Assembly (NCBI GenBank): GCA_002314455.1
Contig: DCFZ01000019.1
Location: 9,103 to 37,107 of the forward strand
Direction: 5' to 3'
DNA: 28,005 bases
From: Lentisphaeria bacterium UBA1791
GTDB lineage: Bacteria > Verrucomicrobiota > Lentisphaeria > Victivallales > Victivallaceae
Below, piece after piece: positions 14,137 to 23,046 of this stretch. The notes below the pieces were generated by a model. That model searched no databases, was not told where the DNA came from, and saw nothing but the letters and a program-made list of their open reading frames with translations. Positions within the stretch are counted from its first letter, which is position 1, and every line of letters begins with the position of its first letter. A program made the translations under genes and the position numbers.

Positions 14137-14976
14137 ATGAATAAAAAAGAATTGATGAAAACGCTCGAGTCGCTCGATATGCGACCGGGCAGGGGGTTGG
14201 GGCAGAATTTTCTGCTCGACGGCAATTTGCTGGATTTCATCGCCCGCGCTTCCGGGCTTGAAGCGGGTGACGAGGTGCTGGAAGTCGGCCCCGGCTTTGG
14301 CGCGTTGACGGAAAAATTTCTCGCGCGCGGCGGCAACGTCACCGCCGTCGAATACGATCACCGGCTCGCCGATTATTTGCGCAAACGCTTTGCCGACAGC
14401 ACGTTGAAGATCGTCGAAGCCGACGCCTGCCGCGTCGATTACGGCGAACTTTTTGCCGGACGCTCCTTTAAGGCGATCGCCAATTTGCCGTATGCGATCA
14501 GCACGGTTTTCATTGCGCGCATACTCGACGGCGCGGTGTTGCCCGATACGATGTTTTTCATGCTTCAAAAGGAAATGGGCGAACGGCTCGCCGCGACGCC
14601 GGGCAGCAAGGCTTACGGCGCGCTTTCGGTGCGCTGTCAGCTCGATTATCAGGTTTCGATCGCGCGCATCGTGCCGCCGGAAGTGTTTTACCCCGCGCCC
14701 GAAGTCGAATCGGCGCTGGTGAAGTTTGTCCGGCACGACCGCTACGATCTTTCCGACGGCATCGGCAAAAGCGTTTCGAGTGTCGTCAAGCTCGCTTTCA
14801 GTCAGCGGCGCAAGCAAATGGGCAAAGTCCTTGCGCACGGGCCTTACGACGAAAAAAGCGTCACCGCCGCCTTTGCGCAGTTGGGGTTGCCGTTGGAGGT
14901 CCGCCCCGACCGCGTCAGCGTCGCCCAATTTTATCAACTCGGCAAACTCTTGAGAAAGGAAGCGCATGATGAATAA
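14137..14976 (+). CDS. rsmA: 16S rRNA (adenine1518/1519-N6) dimethyltransferase
   Basis: 279 residues, the usual length of RsmA/KsgA. The start RPGRGLGQNFLLD is the family's substrate loop; VLEVGPGFGALTEKFL is the SAM-binding motif I, TAVEYDHRLADYL follows, and the catalytic NLPYAIST (motif IV) comes near residue 115. It dimethylates two adjacent adenines in helix 45 of 16S rRNA during late 30S assembly. Its stop overlaps the nadA start by 11 bases. Confidence 0.95.
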   Translation: MNKKELMKTLESLDMRPGRGLGQNFLLDGNLLDFIARASGLEAGDEVLEVGPGFGALTEKFLARGGNVTAVEYDHRLADYLRKRFADSTLKIVEADACRVDYGELFAGRSFKAIANLPYAISTVFIARILDGAVLPDTMFFMLQKEMGERLAATPGSKAYGALSVRCQLDYQVSIARIVPPEVFYPAPEVESALVKFVRHDRYDLSDGIGKSVSSVVKLAFSQRRKQMGKVLAHGPYDEKSVTAAFAQLGLPLEVRPDRVSVAQFYQLGKLLRKEAHDE

Positions 14977-15874
14977 GTTGCAGGAAGAAATCCTCCGGCT
15001 CAAAGTGGAGCGCCACGCGCTGATTCTCGCGCATAATTACGTGGATTTTCCGTTGCAGGAGATTGCCGATTTCGTCGGCGATTCGCTCGAGTTGAGCGTC
15101 AAAGCCGCCAAGGCGGACGCCGAAGTGCTCGTCGTTTGCGGCGTGCGGTTTATGGCGGAAACGGCGAAACTTCTGTCGCCCCACGCCACCGTGCTGTTGC
15201 CGTGCGCCGATGCGGGGTGCCCGATGGCGGATATGGCGAGCGGTGACGCCGTCCGCGCGGCGCGCGCCGCGATGCCCGACGCGACGATCATCGCTTACGT
15301 CAACACAACTGCCGCGACCAAGGCGGAAGTCGATATCTGCTGTACCAGCGGCAATGCCGAAAAAATCGTTTCTTCGGTCAAAAAAGGAACGCCGATCCTC
15401 TTTTTGCCCGACCGCAATCTCGGGCGCAACGTCAGCAGGACGCTCGACCGGCCGATGAATTACTGGAGCGGGTGTTGTCCGATCCACGACGCGATCACGC
15501 TGGAAATGATCGAAAACGCGCGTGCCAAGCACCCCGGCGCCGAAGTGTTGATCCACCCGGAATGCCGTCCCGAAGTCGTCGCGGCGGCGGATCGGGCGCT
15601 CAGTACCGGCGGTATGCTCCGTTATGTGCGTGAAAGCGACAAAAAAAGTTTCATCATCGCGACGGAATGCGGCATCCTTTTCCGGCTCCGCAACGAAAAT
15701 CCGGGCAAGGAATTTTTCGCGCTGGAGCCCGCCGTCGTCTGCAAAGATATGAAAAAGATCACGCTTGAGATGGTGCGCGACGCCCTGATCGACCTCAAGC
15801 CGCAAGTGGAACTTTCTCCGGACGTCGCGGAAATGGCATTGAATGCCGTGCGCCGCATGATCGATACGAAATAG
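14966..15874 (+). CDS. nadA: Quinolinate synthase A
   Basis: 302 residues, close to the compact type of NadA (298 in Thermotoga). Features seen: LAHNYVDFPLQEIADFVGDS at the N-terminus, VVCGVRFMAETAKLL, ADAGCPMADM, YVNTTAATKAEVDICCTS, LFLPDRNLGRN and HPECRPEV. The [4Fe-4S] ligands are expected at Cys85, Cys170 or Cys171 and Cys259 (AVVCKDMKKITLE). It condenses iminoaspartate with dihydroxyacetone phosphate to quinolinate for NAD synthesis. nadB and nadC are not in the window. AAAGGA precedes two adjacent ATGs; the first is used. Confidence 0.95.
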   Translation: MMNKLQEEILRLKVERHALILAHNYVDFPLQEIADFVGDSLELSVKAAKADAEVLVVCGVRFMAETAKLLSPHATVLLPCADAGCPMADMASGDAVRAARAAMPDATIIAYVNTTAATKAEVDICCTSGNAEKIVSSVKKGTPILFLPDRNLGRNVSRTLDRPMNYWSGCCPIHDAITLEMIENARAKHPGAEVLIHPECRPEVVAAADRALSTGGMLRYVRESDKKSFIIATECGILFRLRNENPGKEFFALEPAVVCKDMKKITLEMVRDALIDLKPQVELSPDVAEMALNAVRRMIDTK

Positions 15875-16024
15875 GAACGCCCCGTCAGCGGCGGTGCGTT
15901 TCCTTGGTTACCCGCTATCCCCCCAAAAAAAATCGTCAGACCAGCCGAGCGGCGAACTTTTCGCTTGCGCGTTGCCCTGCGCGCCGTCAAGGTCTCGCAC
16001 GCGTATATAAATATAAACGCGCGC

Positions 16025-16053
16025 TTGAAAAATCCGGTTTCGGGTGCTATATT
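16025..16053 (+). promoter_or_regulatory. Promoter of the metY-lptD operon
   Basis: TTGAAA (16025-16030), exactly 17 bases, TATATT (16048-16053). The transcript would start about 27 bases before the ATG, which leaves no room for a SAM-type riboswitch from this promoter. The rest of the 212-bp gap after nadA has no clear terminator. Confidence 0.75.
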
Positions 16054-16086
16054 ATAGCGATTTATTCTATAAACGGGAGACTTTTT

Positions 16087-17364
16087 ATGAATCCGAACTG
16101 GAAATTTGATACGCTGGCGGTTCAAGCGGGTTATGAACCCAAAAACGGCGATCCGCGGATCGCGCCGATCGTGCAGTCGACGACCTACAAATACGACGAC
16201 GTGCAGAGCGTCGCCGATCTTTTCGACCTCAAGACGGCGGGCTTTTTCTACACGCGTCTCGCCAATCCGACGGTCGACGTCTTTGAAAAGAAAATGGCGG
16301 CGCTCGAGGGCGGCGTCGCGGCGGTCGCGCTGTCGAGCGGTCAGACGGCGAATGCCTTTGCTTTGCTCAACATCGCCCAGACGGGCGATCACGTCGTCGC
16401 GGCGAGCGCGCTTTACGGCGGCACCGTTTCGCTCTTTACCAACACGCTTAAAAAAGCGGGCGTTACATTCACGTTTGTTTCGATCGGCGCCGACGAGGCG
16501 GAAATTCAGGCGGCGATCAAACCCAACACCAAGGCGGTTTTCGTCGAGATGCTCGCCAATCCGGCGCTGCACGTCTGCGACCTCGAAATGTACGCCCGCG
16601 TCGCCCACGCCAATCAGATTCCGCTTGTCGTCGACAATACGTTCCCGACCCCGGCGCTCTGCCGCCCCTTTGAGTTCGGCGCGGACATTGTGACGCACTC
16701 GAGCAGCAAGTATCTCGACGGCCACAGCACGAGCGTCGGCGGCGTCGTCGTCGAAAAGGGCACGTTTGACTGGACGTGCGGCAAATTCCCCGAATTTACC
16801 GAGCCGGATGCGAGTTATCACGGCTTGATCTATACGCGCAATTTCGCGGCGGCGCCGTTTTCGGTGAAACTGCGCGTGCAGCTGGTGCGCGACTACGGCA
16901 TTCCGATGATGCCGTTCAACGCGTTCCTGACCAATCTGGGCACCGAAACGTTGAGTCTGCGTATGCGCAAACACAGCGACAACGCCCTCGCATTGGCGAA
17001 GTTTTTGCAGGCGCACCCCAAGATCGCGTGGGTCAAGTACCCCGGTCTTGAGGGCGACGACGATTACGGGCGCGCCAAAAAGTATCTGCCCAAGGGCGCT
17101 TCCGGCGTGTTGACGTTCGGCGCGAAAGGCGGTTTCAAGGCGAGCGAGAAATTGATGAACAACTTGAAGCTTGCCGCGATCGTCGTCCACGTCGCCGATG
17201 CGCGCACCGGCGTGTTGCACCCGGCGAGCATGACGCACCGTCAGCTCTCGGAAAAGGAATTGATCGCCGCGGGCGTTCTGCCGGAATTGGTGCGCTTGAG
17301 CGCCGGTCTTGAGGACGCCGAAGACCTGATCGCCGATTTCGATCAGGCGCTGGCGCAGATCTAA
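16087..17364 (+). CDS. metY: O-acetylhomoserine sulfhydrylase-type PLP enzyme
   Basis: A 425-residue Cys/Met-metabolism PLP enzyme. DTLAVQAGYEPKNGDPRIAP and STTYKYDDVQSVADLFDL are typical of O-acetylhomoserine (thiol)-lyase. SSGQTAN binds the PLP phosphate, VVDNTFPTP carries the ring-binding Asp183, and SSSKYLDGHS holds the Schiff-base Lys208. The C-terminus HPASMTHRQLSEKELIAAG and RLSAGLEDAEDLIADFDQAL is conserved in the family. It makes homocysteine from O-acetylhomoserine and sulfide. Cystathionine gamma-synthase is a related alternative but is usually shorter (about 390). GGGAG precedes the ATG. The acyltransferase gene follows after 13 bases. Confidence 0.88.
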   Translation: MNPNWKFDTLAVQAGYEPKNGDPRIAPIVQSTTYKYDDVQSVADLFDLKTAGFFYTRLANPTVDVFEKKMAALEGGVAAVALSSGQTANAFALLNIAQTGDHVVAASALYGGTVSLFTNTLKKAGVTFTFVSIGADEAEIQAAIKPNTKAVFVEMLANPALHVCDLEMYARVAHANQIPLVVDNTFPTPALCRPFEFGADIVTHSSSKYLDGHSTSVGGVVVEKGTFDWTCGKFPEFTEPDASYHGLIYTRNFAAAPFSVKLRVQLVRDYGIPMMPFNAFLTNLGTETLSLRMRKHSDNALALAKFLQAHPKIAWVKYPGLEGDDDYGRAKKYLPKGASGVLTFGAKGGFKASEKLMNNLKLAAIVVHVADARTGVLHPASMTHRQLSEKELIAAGVLPELVRLSAGLEDAEDLIADFDQALAQI

Positions 17365-17377
17365 CAGGGAAAATCAG

Positions 17378-18196
17378 ATGACATCCTACCGTTTCAGCAA
17401 CGTCGATTCGTACGACACGCCGGCAGACGCCCGCGCGTCGCGCGTTTTCCGTCTGTTCGGCAGGAGCCGTTTTTACTTTTACTTCGACAATTTCCGCACC
17501 TATATGCGTTCGGGCATCGAAGCGCGGCGCGGCAAACTCGACGGCGATCGTCAGATCTGGAATTCCAACCGCAATCTCGACCTCGTGGAGCGGTGCGGCG
17601 GGCATATCCATTTGCGCGGATTGAATCATTTGCGCGAAGTTGCCGGTCAGCCGGTGGTCGTCATCGCCAATCATATGAGTATGCTTGAAACGTCGACCAT
17701 CCATGCGATCATCCGCGAATATCTCGATTTTTCCTTTGTCGTCAAGGCGTCGCTGATGCGCACGCCGTTCATCAAAGACATTTTGACCGCGTTCAAGGCG
17801 GTGCCGATGACGCGCAACAATCCGCGCTCCGACCTCAAGGCGATTTTGACTTCGGGCAAGGCGGTCATCGACGCCGGGCGGGCGATGATCGTCTTTCCGC
17901 AGGCAACGCGGAGCCGCGAATTTCACCCCGAGCATTTCAGTTCGATCGGGGTGAAGCTCGCCAAGCACGCCGGTGCGCGGGTGCTCCCTCTGGCGTTGAA
18001 AACGGACTTCATCGACAACGGCAAGGGCATATTCAAGGATCTCGGACCGATCCACCCGGAGCGCGACGTCTGGTTTGAATTCGGCGCTCCGCTGGAGATC
18101 ACCGGCAACGGTCAACACGAACAGCAACAGATCATCGATTTCATCTCGTCGCATCTCGATGAGTGGAATCGTCAGGAAAGAGAGCGTCAGAGATGA
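17378..18196 (+). CDS. PlsC-like (lysophospholipid) acyltransferase
   Basis: 272 residues with a PlsC core at about 75-245. Motif I is NHMSMLE (98-104): the His is kept but the usual Asp four residues on is Glu (HX4E). VKASLMRTPFIKDIL and AVPMTR correspond to motif II, VFPQATRS (172-179) to motif III in place of FPEGTRS, and VLPLALKT to motif IV. Such enzymes transfer an acyl chain from acyl-ACP or acyl-CoA. The soluble N-terminal 75 residues are unusual, and no clear TM helix is seen. Overlap with lptD (ATGA) hints at a lipid A or outer-membrane lipid role rather than bulk phospholipid synthesis, which is an inference. Confidence 0.83.
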   Translation: MTSYRFSNVDSYDTPADARASRVFRLFGRSRFYFYFDNFRTYMRSGIEARRGKLDGDRQIWNSNRNLDLVERCGGHIHLRGLNHLREVAGQPVVVIANHMSMLETSTIHAIIREYLDFSFVVKASLMRTPFIKDILTAFKAVPMTRNNPRSDLKAILTSGKAVIDAGRAMIVFPQATRSREFHPEHFSSIGVKLAKHAGARVLPLALKTDFIDNGKGIFKDLGPIHPERDVWFEFGAPLEITGNGQHEQQQIIDFISSHLDEWNRQERERQR

Positions 18197-20853
18197 TTTT
18201 CCGCAGCATCAAAACTCTGCTTGGGGTCGCGGCATTCGTCGTCGCGGCGGCGCTTTTTGCCGGTTCTGACGGCATGAAGATCGAAGACGTCAAATTCGTC
18301 AAGGCGGGGCACTGGTCGATCGTCGGCAAAAACATTTTCGCCGAGGATCAGGTGCATTTGCCGCTCGGCGAATATGAGTTGTACGCCGACAAGGTCATCG
18401 TCAACACCGAAACGCAGGATATCGAAGCGGTCGGCGACATCCGCTTTTACCGCTGGCGCAAGATCTCGAGTACGGTGACGCCGGCGCAGCTGGCGACTTT
18501 GCAACAGCGCTCCGGCATCATCATCAAGACCGACGGTCTCGTCGGCGACGAATGGGGCAATCAGAAAATTTCGATCACCGCGCTGGTAATGAGCGGCAAT
18601 CTTTCCGCCCAGCGCATGACCGGCAATCTGAAAACCGGTTACTTCCGCTTCGACAAGATCGTGCTCAAGATGGATATGGCGCTCTGCCGCGCCGATTGGG
18701 CGGAGCGTTTCCCCAACGGCACGGTCGAAGTCAACGGCGCCGAATTCAGTTCGTGCGAATATCTGCAAGGCGACAACGCGCACTACGCGGTCGCGGCGGC
18801 GAATGCGACGCTGACGCCCTACGCTTCGGATCTGCCGGGGCTGGAAGGCGTCAAGACCGACGCGGGGGATTACTCGATCCTCTGCGCCAACGGCATCATC
18901 AAGATCTACGGCGTCCCCGTATTCTGGCTTCCGGCGTTTTACGTGCCGCGCGATCAGCCGCTGGGGCTTTTCGGATTCCAGGTCGGTAAAAACGGCGACT
19001 GGGGCTACTATTTGAAGATGTTCCGCGAATTCAATTTCTACGATTATCCGGAGATTCGCGGCAAGTTGATGGTCGACCTCTACGACCGTCGCGGCGTCGG
19101 CGTCGGCTTTGACGGCAGCATCGTTATGGAAAACAGCCGGACGAACTTCTTCGCCTACACGATCTACGACCGTCATCCGGATGAAAGCACCGACTACTAC
19201 AAGTATTGGGTCGCCGTGCCGCATTACCGCTACGATCTGCGTTTGAGCAACGTGACGCACATCACGCCGCGTTTGGATTTCCGCGGGGTGATCGAGTACG
19301 CGAGCGATCCTTTCTTTACGCGTGACTTTTTCAACAGCCGTTACAGCGCGGATTCGCAACCGGCGACCTATGCGGCGCTGGAGCAACAGTTTGACCACTT
19401 CAGCGCGTCGATCTACTTCCGCCCGCGGATCAACGATTTCTACACGGTCGTCGAAAAGATGCCGGAAGTCCGCATCGACGTCCACCGGCAGGAAATTTTT
19501 GACACCAATTTGTACTATCAGGGCAATATGACTGCCGGTTACGACCGGATGCGCTGGATCAACTTCACCGAGCGCCCGGGAACGCCCGGCGTCGATTTCA
19601 CGGACTTCTACAACTATTCGGCGTTCCGGTTTGACATGACCCACTTCCTCTACTACCCGATCAAGACCGATTACTTCACGATCGTGCCGCGCGCCGGCGT
19701 GAATCTGACGACCTACAGCAACAGCAGTGAAAATCCGGTCGACGACGAGAATCTGCTCAAAATGTTCGCCGCGGCGAATGACACCAATACGACGAACTAC
19801 TTCTTTGAGAATTTCGACAACAAGGGCGGCGCGCAGGTGCGCTTCGCCTGGGAACTCGGCGTGGAAGCGTCGACCAAGATCCACAACACCTGGCGCAACG
19901 TCCGCAGTGAGTTCCTGGGCATCGACGGATTGCGTCACGTGATGCGCCCCTACATCAACTACACCTATTTGGATTACATTTGCACGACCGATCGCGAAAA
20001 TCTCTATTACTTCGACGAAAAAGACCGGCTCCAGCGGCAGAACTTCATCCGCTTCGGGTTGGAAAACCGCTTGCAGACCCGCTCCGGCAATCAGATCGTC
20101 AACCTTCTGTCGATGGAAAACTACTGGGACTTCTACTTTTCCGAAATGAATATCAACAGTCAGGGCGACACGTTCAGCCGTTTCGGCAACATCTGCACGT
20201 TGTTGACCTTTCAGCCGATCAAACAGTTGACGTTGTCGACGATGTTTGCGATCGATCCTTCCAACGTCAACGGTGACATCCCCGACACCATACGTCAGCC
20301 GACAAGTCCCGGTCAGAGCTCCTACAACGCCGGCAAGACGGGCTTGAACTGCAAATGGCTCAACCGCTGGATCATTTCGATCAGCTTCACCCCGATCCAG
20401 GACGTCAACCTCACGGTGAGCTACGTTTACAACCGTCCTTACGCGACGCGCAGCAGTTATTCGATGGGATCGACCTTGACGCAGTTTGACGCGGGCGGAC
20501 TTTTCACCAAGTACTACACCGATCACAACGAACGCATCACCGGCAACGTCACCTTGCCGTTGACGCCAGACCGCCGCACGTTCGGCGGCTTCCAGATCGA
20601 CTACGATTTCGTTCGCGGCTACATTTCGCGCTACGGATTTTTCCTGCGCCGCCGTTTCCACTGTATCGACGTGATCGCGAGTTTCAGCCTCGACCGCAAC
20701 ACCGACGTCAACGAAAAGGACGACTGGGACAAGAACTTTTCCATTCAGGCTCAGCTGGTCAACCTCGGTCTCGGCTCGGGTTACAGCGGCAATGAAATGC
20801 TCAACGTCGCCAATCAGGGATTTACGACGCCCGACCCGCTCGGGGCTTATTAA
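18193..20853 (+). CDS. lptD: LPS-assembly outer-membrane protein LptD
   Basis: 886 residues. A signal peptide (MIFRSIKTLLGVAAFVVAAA, cleavage near LFA-G) precedes an OstA/LptA-like N-domain (about 25-200, with GEYELYADKVIVNTETQDIE). IYGVPVFWLPAFYVPRDQPLG is the conserved junction to the LptD barrel. The remainder is a long series of alternating polar and aromatic strands ending in a Tyr (DPLGAY). LptD with LptE inserts LPS into the outer leaflet; no lptE is recognised here. The ATG overlaps the acyltransferase stop (ATGA), and a longer frame from 18163 is less likely. The size is within the family range. Confidence 0.9.
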   Translation: MIFRSIKTLLGVAAFVVAAALFAGSDGMKIEDVKFVKAGHWSIVGKNIFAEDQVHLPLGEYELYADKVIVNTETQDIEAVGDIRFYRWRKISSTVTPAQLATLQQRSGIIIKTDGLVGDEWGNQKISITALVMSGNLSAQRMTGNLKTGYFRFDKIVLKMDMALCRADWAERFPNGTVEVNGAEFSSCEYLQGDNAHYAVAAANATLTPYASDLPGLEGVKTDAGDYSILCANGIIKIYGVPVFWLPAFYVPRDQPLGLFGFQVGKNGDWGYYLKMFREFNFYDYPEIRGKLMVDLYDRRGVGVGFDGSIVMENSRTNFFAYTIYDRHPDESTDYYKYWVAVPHYRYDLRLSNVTHITPRLDFRGVIEYASDPFFTRDFFNSRYSADSQPATYAALEQQFDHFSASIYFRPRINDFYTVVEKMPEVRIDVHRQEIFDTNLYYQGNMTAGYDRMRWINFTERPGTPGVDFTDFYNYSAFRFDMTHFLYYPIKTDYFTIVPRAGVNLTTYSNSSENPVDDENLLKMFAAANDTNTTNYFFENFDNKGGAQVRFAWELGVEASTKIHNTWRNVRSEFLGIDGLRHVMRPYINYTYLDYICTTDRENLYYFDEKDRLQRQNFIRFGLENRLQTRSGNQIVNLLSMENYWDFYFSEMNINSQGDTFSRFGNICTLLTFQPIKQLTLSTMFAIDPSNVNGDIPDTIRQPTSPGQSSYNAGKTGLNCKWLNRWIISISFTPIQDVNLTVSYVYNRPYATRSSYSMGSTLTQFDAGGLFTKYYTDHNERITGNVTLPLTPDRRTFGGFQIDYDFVRGYISRYGFFLRRRFHCIDVIASFSLDRNTDVNEKDDWDKNFSIQAQLVNLGLGSGYSGNEMLNVANQGFTTPDPLGAY

Positions 20854-20869
20854 GGAAGGATCACGCGCT

Positions 20870-21850
20870 ATGTTCATCGTTACCGGCGGCGCCGGCTTGA
20901 TCGGCAGTCTGGTCGTCTGGAAGCTCAATCGCGAGGGGATCGACGACATCCTCGTCGTCGACCATCTCGGCAATTCCGACAAGTGGAAAAATCTCGCACC
21001 GCTCAAATTTGCCGATTATCAGGAAAAGGACGTTTTCCGCGCGATGTTGCAGCGCGGCGAATTTGCCGGCAAAAAGATTGAAGGCATTTTCCATCTGGGC
21101 GCGTGTTCCTCGACGACGGAACGCGATGCAAGTTACCTCATCGACAACAATTTCCGCTACACGACGGAAGTGGCAAGTTTTGCGCTGGAGCACAAGATCC
21201 GCATGATCTACGCTTCCAGTTGCGCCACCTACGGCGACGGCAGTCAGGGGTATCGCGACGACGAAAACACGATCGAATCTTTGCGGCCGCTCAATATGTA
21301 CGGTTACAGCAAACAGCTTTTCGATCTGTGGGCGAAACGCCGCGGTTATTTCGACCGGCTGATCGGCTGTAAATTTTCCAATATTTACGGCCCCAACGAA
21401 GCGCACAAAAACGAGATGCGTTCGGTCGTGCTGCGCGCCTACGAGCAGATCACGGCGACGGGCAAGATGAAGCTTTTCCGCAGTTACCGCAGCGACTTTG
21501 CCGACGGCGAGCAGAAGCGCGATTTCCTCTATGTAAAAGATGCGGTCAATATGCTCTGGTTCCTTTTCAACGCGCCCAAGGCGGCGGGGTTGTACAACAT
21601 CGGCAGCGGCAAGGCGGAAACCTGGAACCACCTCGTGACGGCGGCGTTTCACGCGCTGAAACTGCCGGTCGACATTGAATACATCGATATGCCGGAAAGT
21701 CTGCGCGACCGTTATCAGTATTACACCTGCGCCGAGATGGGAAAACTCTACGCGCTCGGTTTCGACTGCCCGGTCGCGACGCTCGATGAAGCGGTTTCCG
21801 ACTATCTGCAGAATCATCTCATTACCGGCAAGCGTCCGGGCGACGAATGA
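20870..21850 (+). CDS. hldD: ADP-L-glycero-D-manno-heptose 6-epimerase
   Basis: 326 residues, extended short-chain dehydrogenase. MFIVTGGAGLIGS is the NADP-binding start, HLGACSSTTE (75-84) is specific to HldD/RfaD, and YGYSK (Tyr144 and Lys148) is the catalytic pair. SNIYGPNE and the DFLYVKDAV stretch follow. It turns ADP-D-glycero-heptose into ADP-L-glycero-heptose for LPS core, the last step of the route begun by the kinase at 6910-7917. AAGGAAGGA lies before the ATG. It overlaps rsmB by four bases. Confidence 0.95.
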   Translation: MFIVTGGAGLIGSLVVWKLNREGIDDILVVDHLGNSDKWKNLAPLKFADYQEKDVFRAMLQRGEFAGKKIEGIFHLGACSSTTERDASYLIDNNFRYTTEVASFALEHKIRMIYASSCATYGDGSQGYRDDENTIESLRPLNMYGYSKQLFDLWAKRRGYFDRLIGCKFSNIYGPNEAHKNEMRSVVLRAYEQITATGKMKLFRSYRSDFADGEQKRDFLYVKDAVNMLWFLFNAPKAAGLYNIGSGKAETWNHLVTAAFHALKLPVDIEYIDMPESLRDRYQYYTCAEMGKLYALGFDCPVATLDEAVSDYLQNHLITGKRPGDE

Positions 21851-23046
21851 GAGCCGAGGGCGTTTCCGGCATTTCATTGCGCCTTGCCGCATTTGGGATC
21901 ACCGAGATCGAGGCGGAGCGTCTGACGCTCGACGAATATCTCGATCGCGATGAGATCGCGCCGTGCCGGAAAATTGTCGCGCATTTGCTCCTTACTTATT
22001 TCAGACGCAAGCGCGCGCTCGATGCGCGCGTGAATGCGCGTATTTCGCGACCGCCGCGCCCGGAAGTTTCCGCACTGTTGCGCGCGGCGGCAACGCGGCT
22101 TTTCTTTCAGACGGCGGCTCCGCGCGAAACGACGGTGAGCGTCGCCGTCGACCTCGCCAAAAAGTTTCACGCCGACAAATTCGTCAACGCGATTTTGCAC
22201 CGCGTGCTCGAAAACGAAACGCCTTTTCCCGATGACGCCCAAATGGTCTTGCCGCCGGAAATTTTCCGCCGCTGGTCAGCGCGTTTTTCGCCCGAAATTT
22301 TGGCGCAGTTGACCAAGTTGTTTCTATCGGAAGCGCCCTTCACCTATCGGGCAAATGAAAATGCGCTTGAAATCCCCGGTGCGCAAAAAGTCCCGGCATT
22401 CGGAAAATTTTCGTTTTATACGGCAAATCCCGGCGACGTGCTGGCAAGTTCCGCGCTTGCCAAGGGGCAAATTTACATTCAGGATCCGGCGGCAAGTTTT
22501 GCCGTTTCGCTCGGGGAGTTTTCATCCGTGCGGCGCATCGCCGATCTCTGCGCCGCCCCCGGCGGCAAGTCGCTGATGCTCGCCGAACGGGCGCCGCAGG
22601 CGAAATTGTTTCTCTTTGACGCTTCGGCGCGGCGGCAGAAACTGACGGAAAAAAATTTCGCGCTCCGCAACATTCCGGCGGAAATCGCCGTCGCGCGGGC
22701 GCAGGATGTGACGGGCGTTTACGACCTTGTCGTCGCGGATGTGCCCTGCAGCAACACCGGCGTTTTCCGCCGCCGCCCCGACGCGCTCTGGCGTTTCAAC
22801 GGCGCGATGCAGGAAAAATTGCTCCAATTACAGCAGGAGATTCTCTTTCACGCGGCGACGCTGGTTGCGCCGCACGGAAAATTGCTGTTGAGCACCTGCA
22901 GCATCGAGGAGGAGGAAAACAATTTGCTCGCCAATCAACTGGAATCGGAATTTCCCGCCTTCAAACGAATGGACGGCGGCATTGTCCTGCCGGAATCCAC
23001 CCGCGACGGCGCGGGGGCGTTTTTGTGGCAAAAGGAGGAGTTATGA
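21847..23046 (+). CDS. rsmB: 16S rRNA (cytosine967-C5) methyltransferase-like protein
   Basis: 399 residues. The N-terminal 130 residues resemble the NusB-like RNA-binding domain of RsmB, and QDPAASF (212-218) opens the catalytic domain. SAM binding is at LCAAPGGKS (234-242). The two cysteines of m5C enzymes are DVPCSNTGV (Cys301) and STCSIEEEEN (Cys351, expected nucleophile). FRRRPDALWRF is also conserved. The target position in rRNA is inferred from the family only. It overlaps hldD and the Mur ligase by four bases each, so the three are tightly coupled. Confidence 0.9.
   Translation: MRAEGVSGISLRLAAFGITEIEAERLTLDEYLDRDEIAPCRKIVAHLLLTYFRRKRALDARVNARISRPPRPEVSALLRAAATRLFFQTAAPRETTVSVAVDLAKKFHADKFVNAILHRVLENETPFPDDAQMVLPPEIFRRWSARFSPEILAQLTKLFLSEAPFTYRANENALEIPGAQKVPAFGKFSFYTANPGDVLASSALAKGQIYIQDPAASFAVSLGEFSSVRRIADLCAAPGGKSLMLAERAPQAKLFLFDASARRQKLTEKNFALRNIPAEIAVARAQDVTGVYDLVVADVPCSNTGVFRRRPDALWRFNGAMQEKLLQLQQEILFHAATLVAPHGKLLLSTCSIEEEENNLLANQLESEFPAFKRMDGGIVLPESTRDGAGAFLWQKEEL

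Noticed and set aside
15875..16024. Possible terminator after nadA and riboswitch before metY
   Set aside because: The GGAACGC/GCGTTTCC pairing is imperfect and has no T-run, and the metY leader from the visible promoter is only about 27 bases.
18187..21006. A 939-codon open frame on the minus strand opposite lptD, and similar long antisense frames at 3043-4971, 1357-3024 and 15622-17238
   Set aside because: They are shadows: the protein on the other strand has clear family motifs, while these are Arg/Val/Asp-rich without domains and arise from the GC-rich codon bias.
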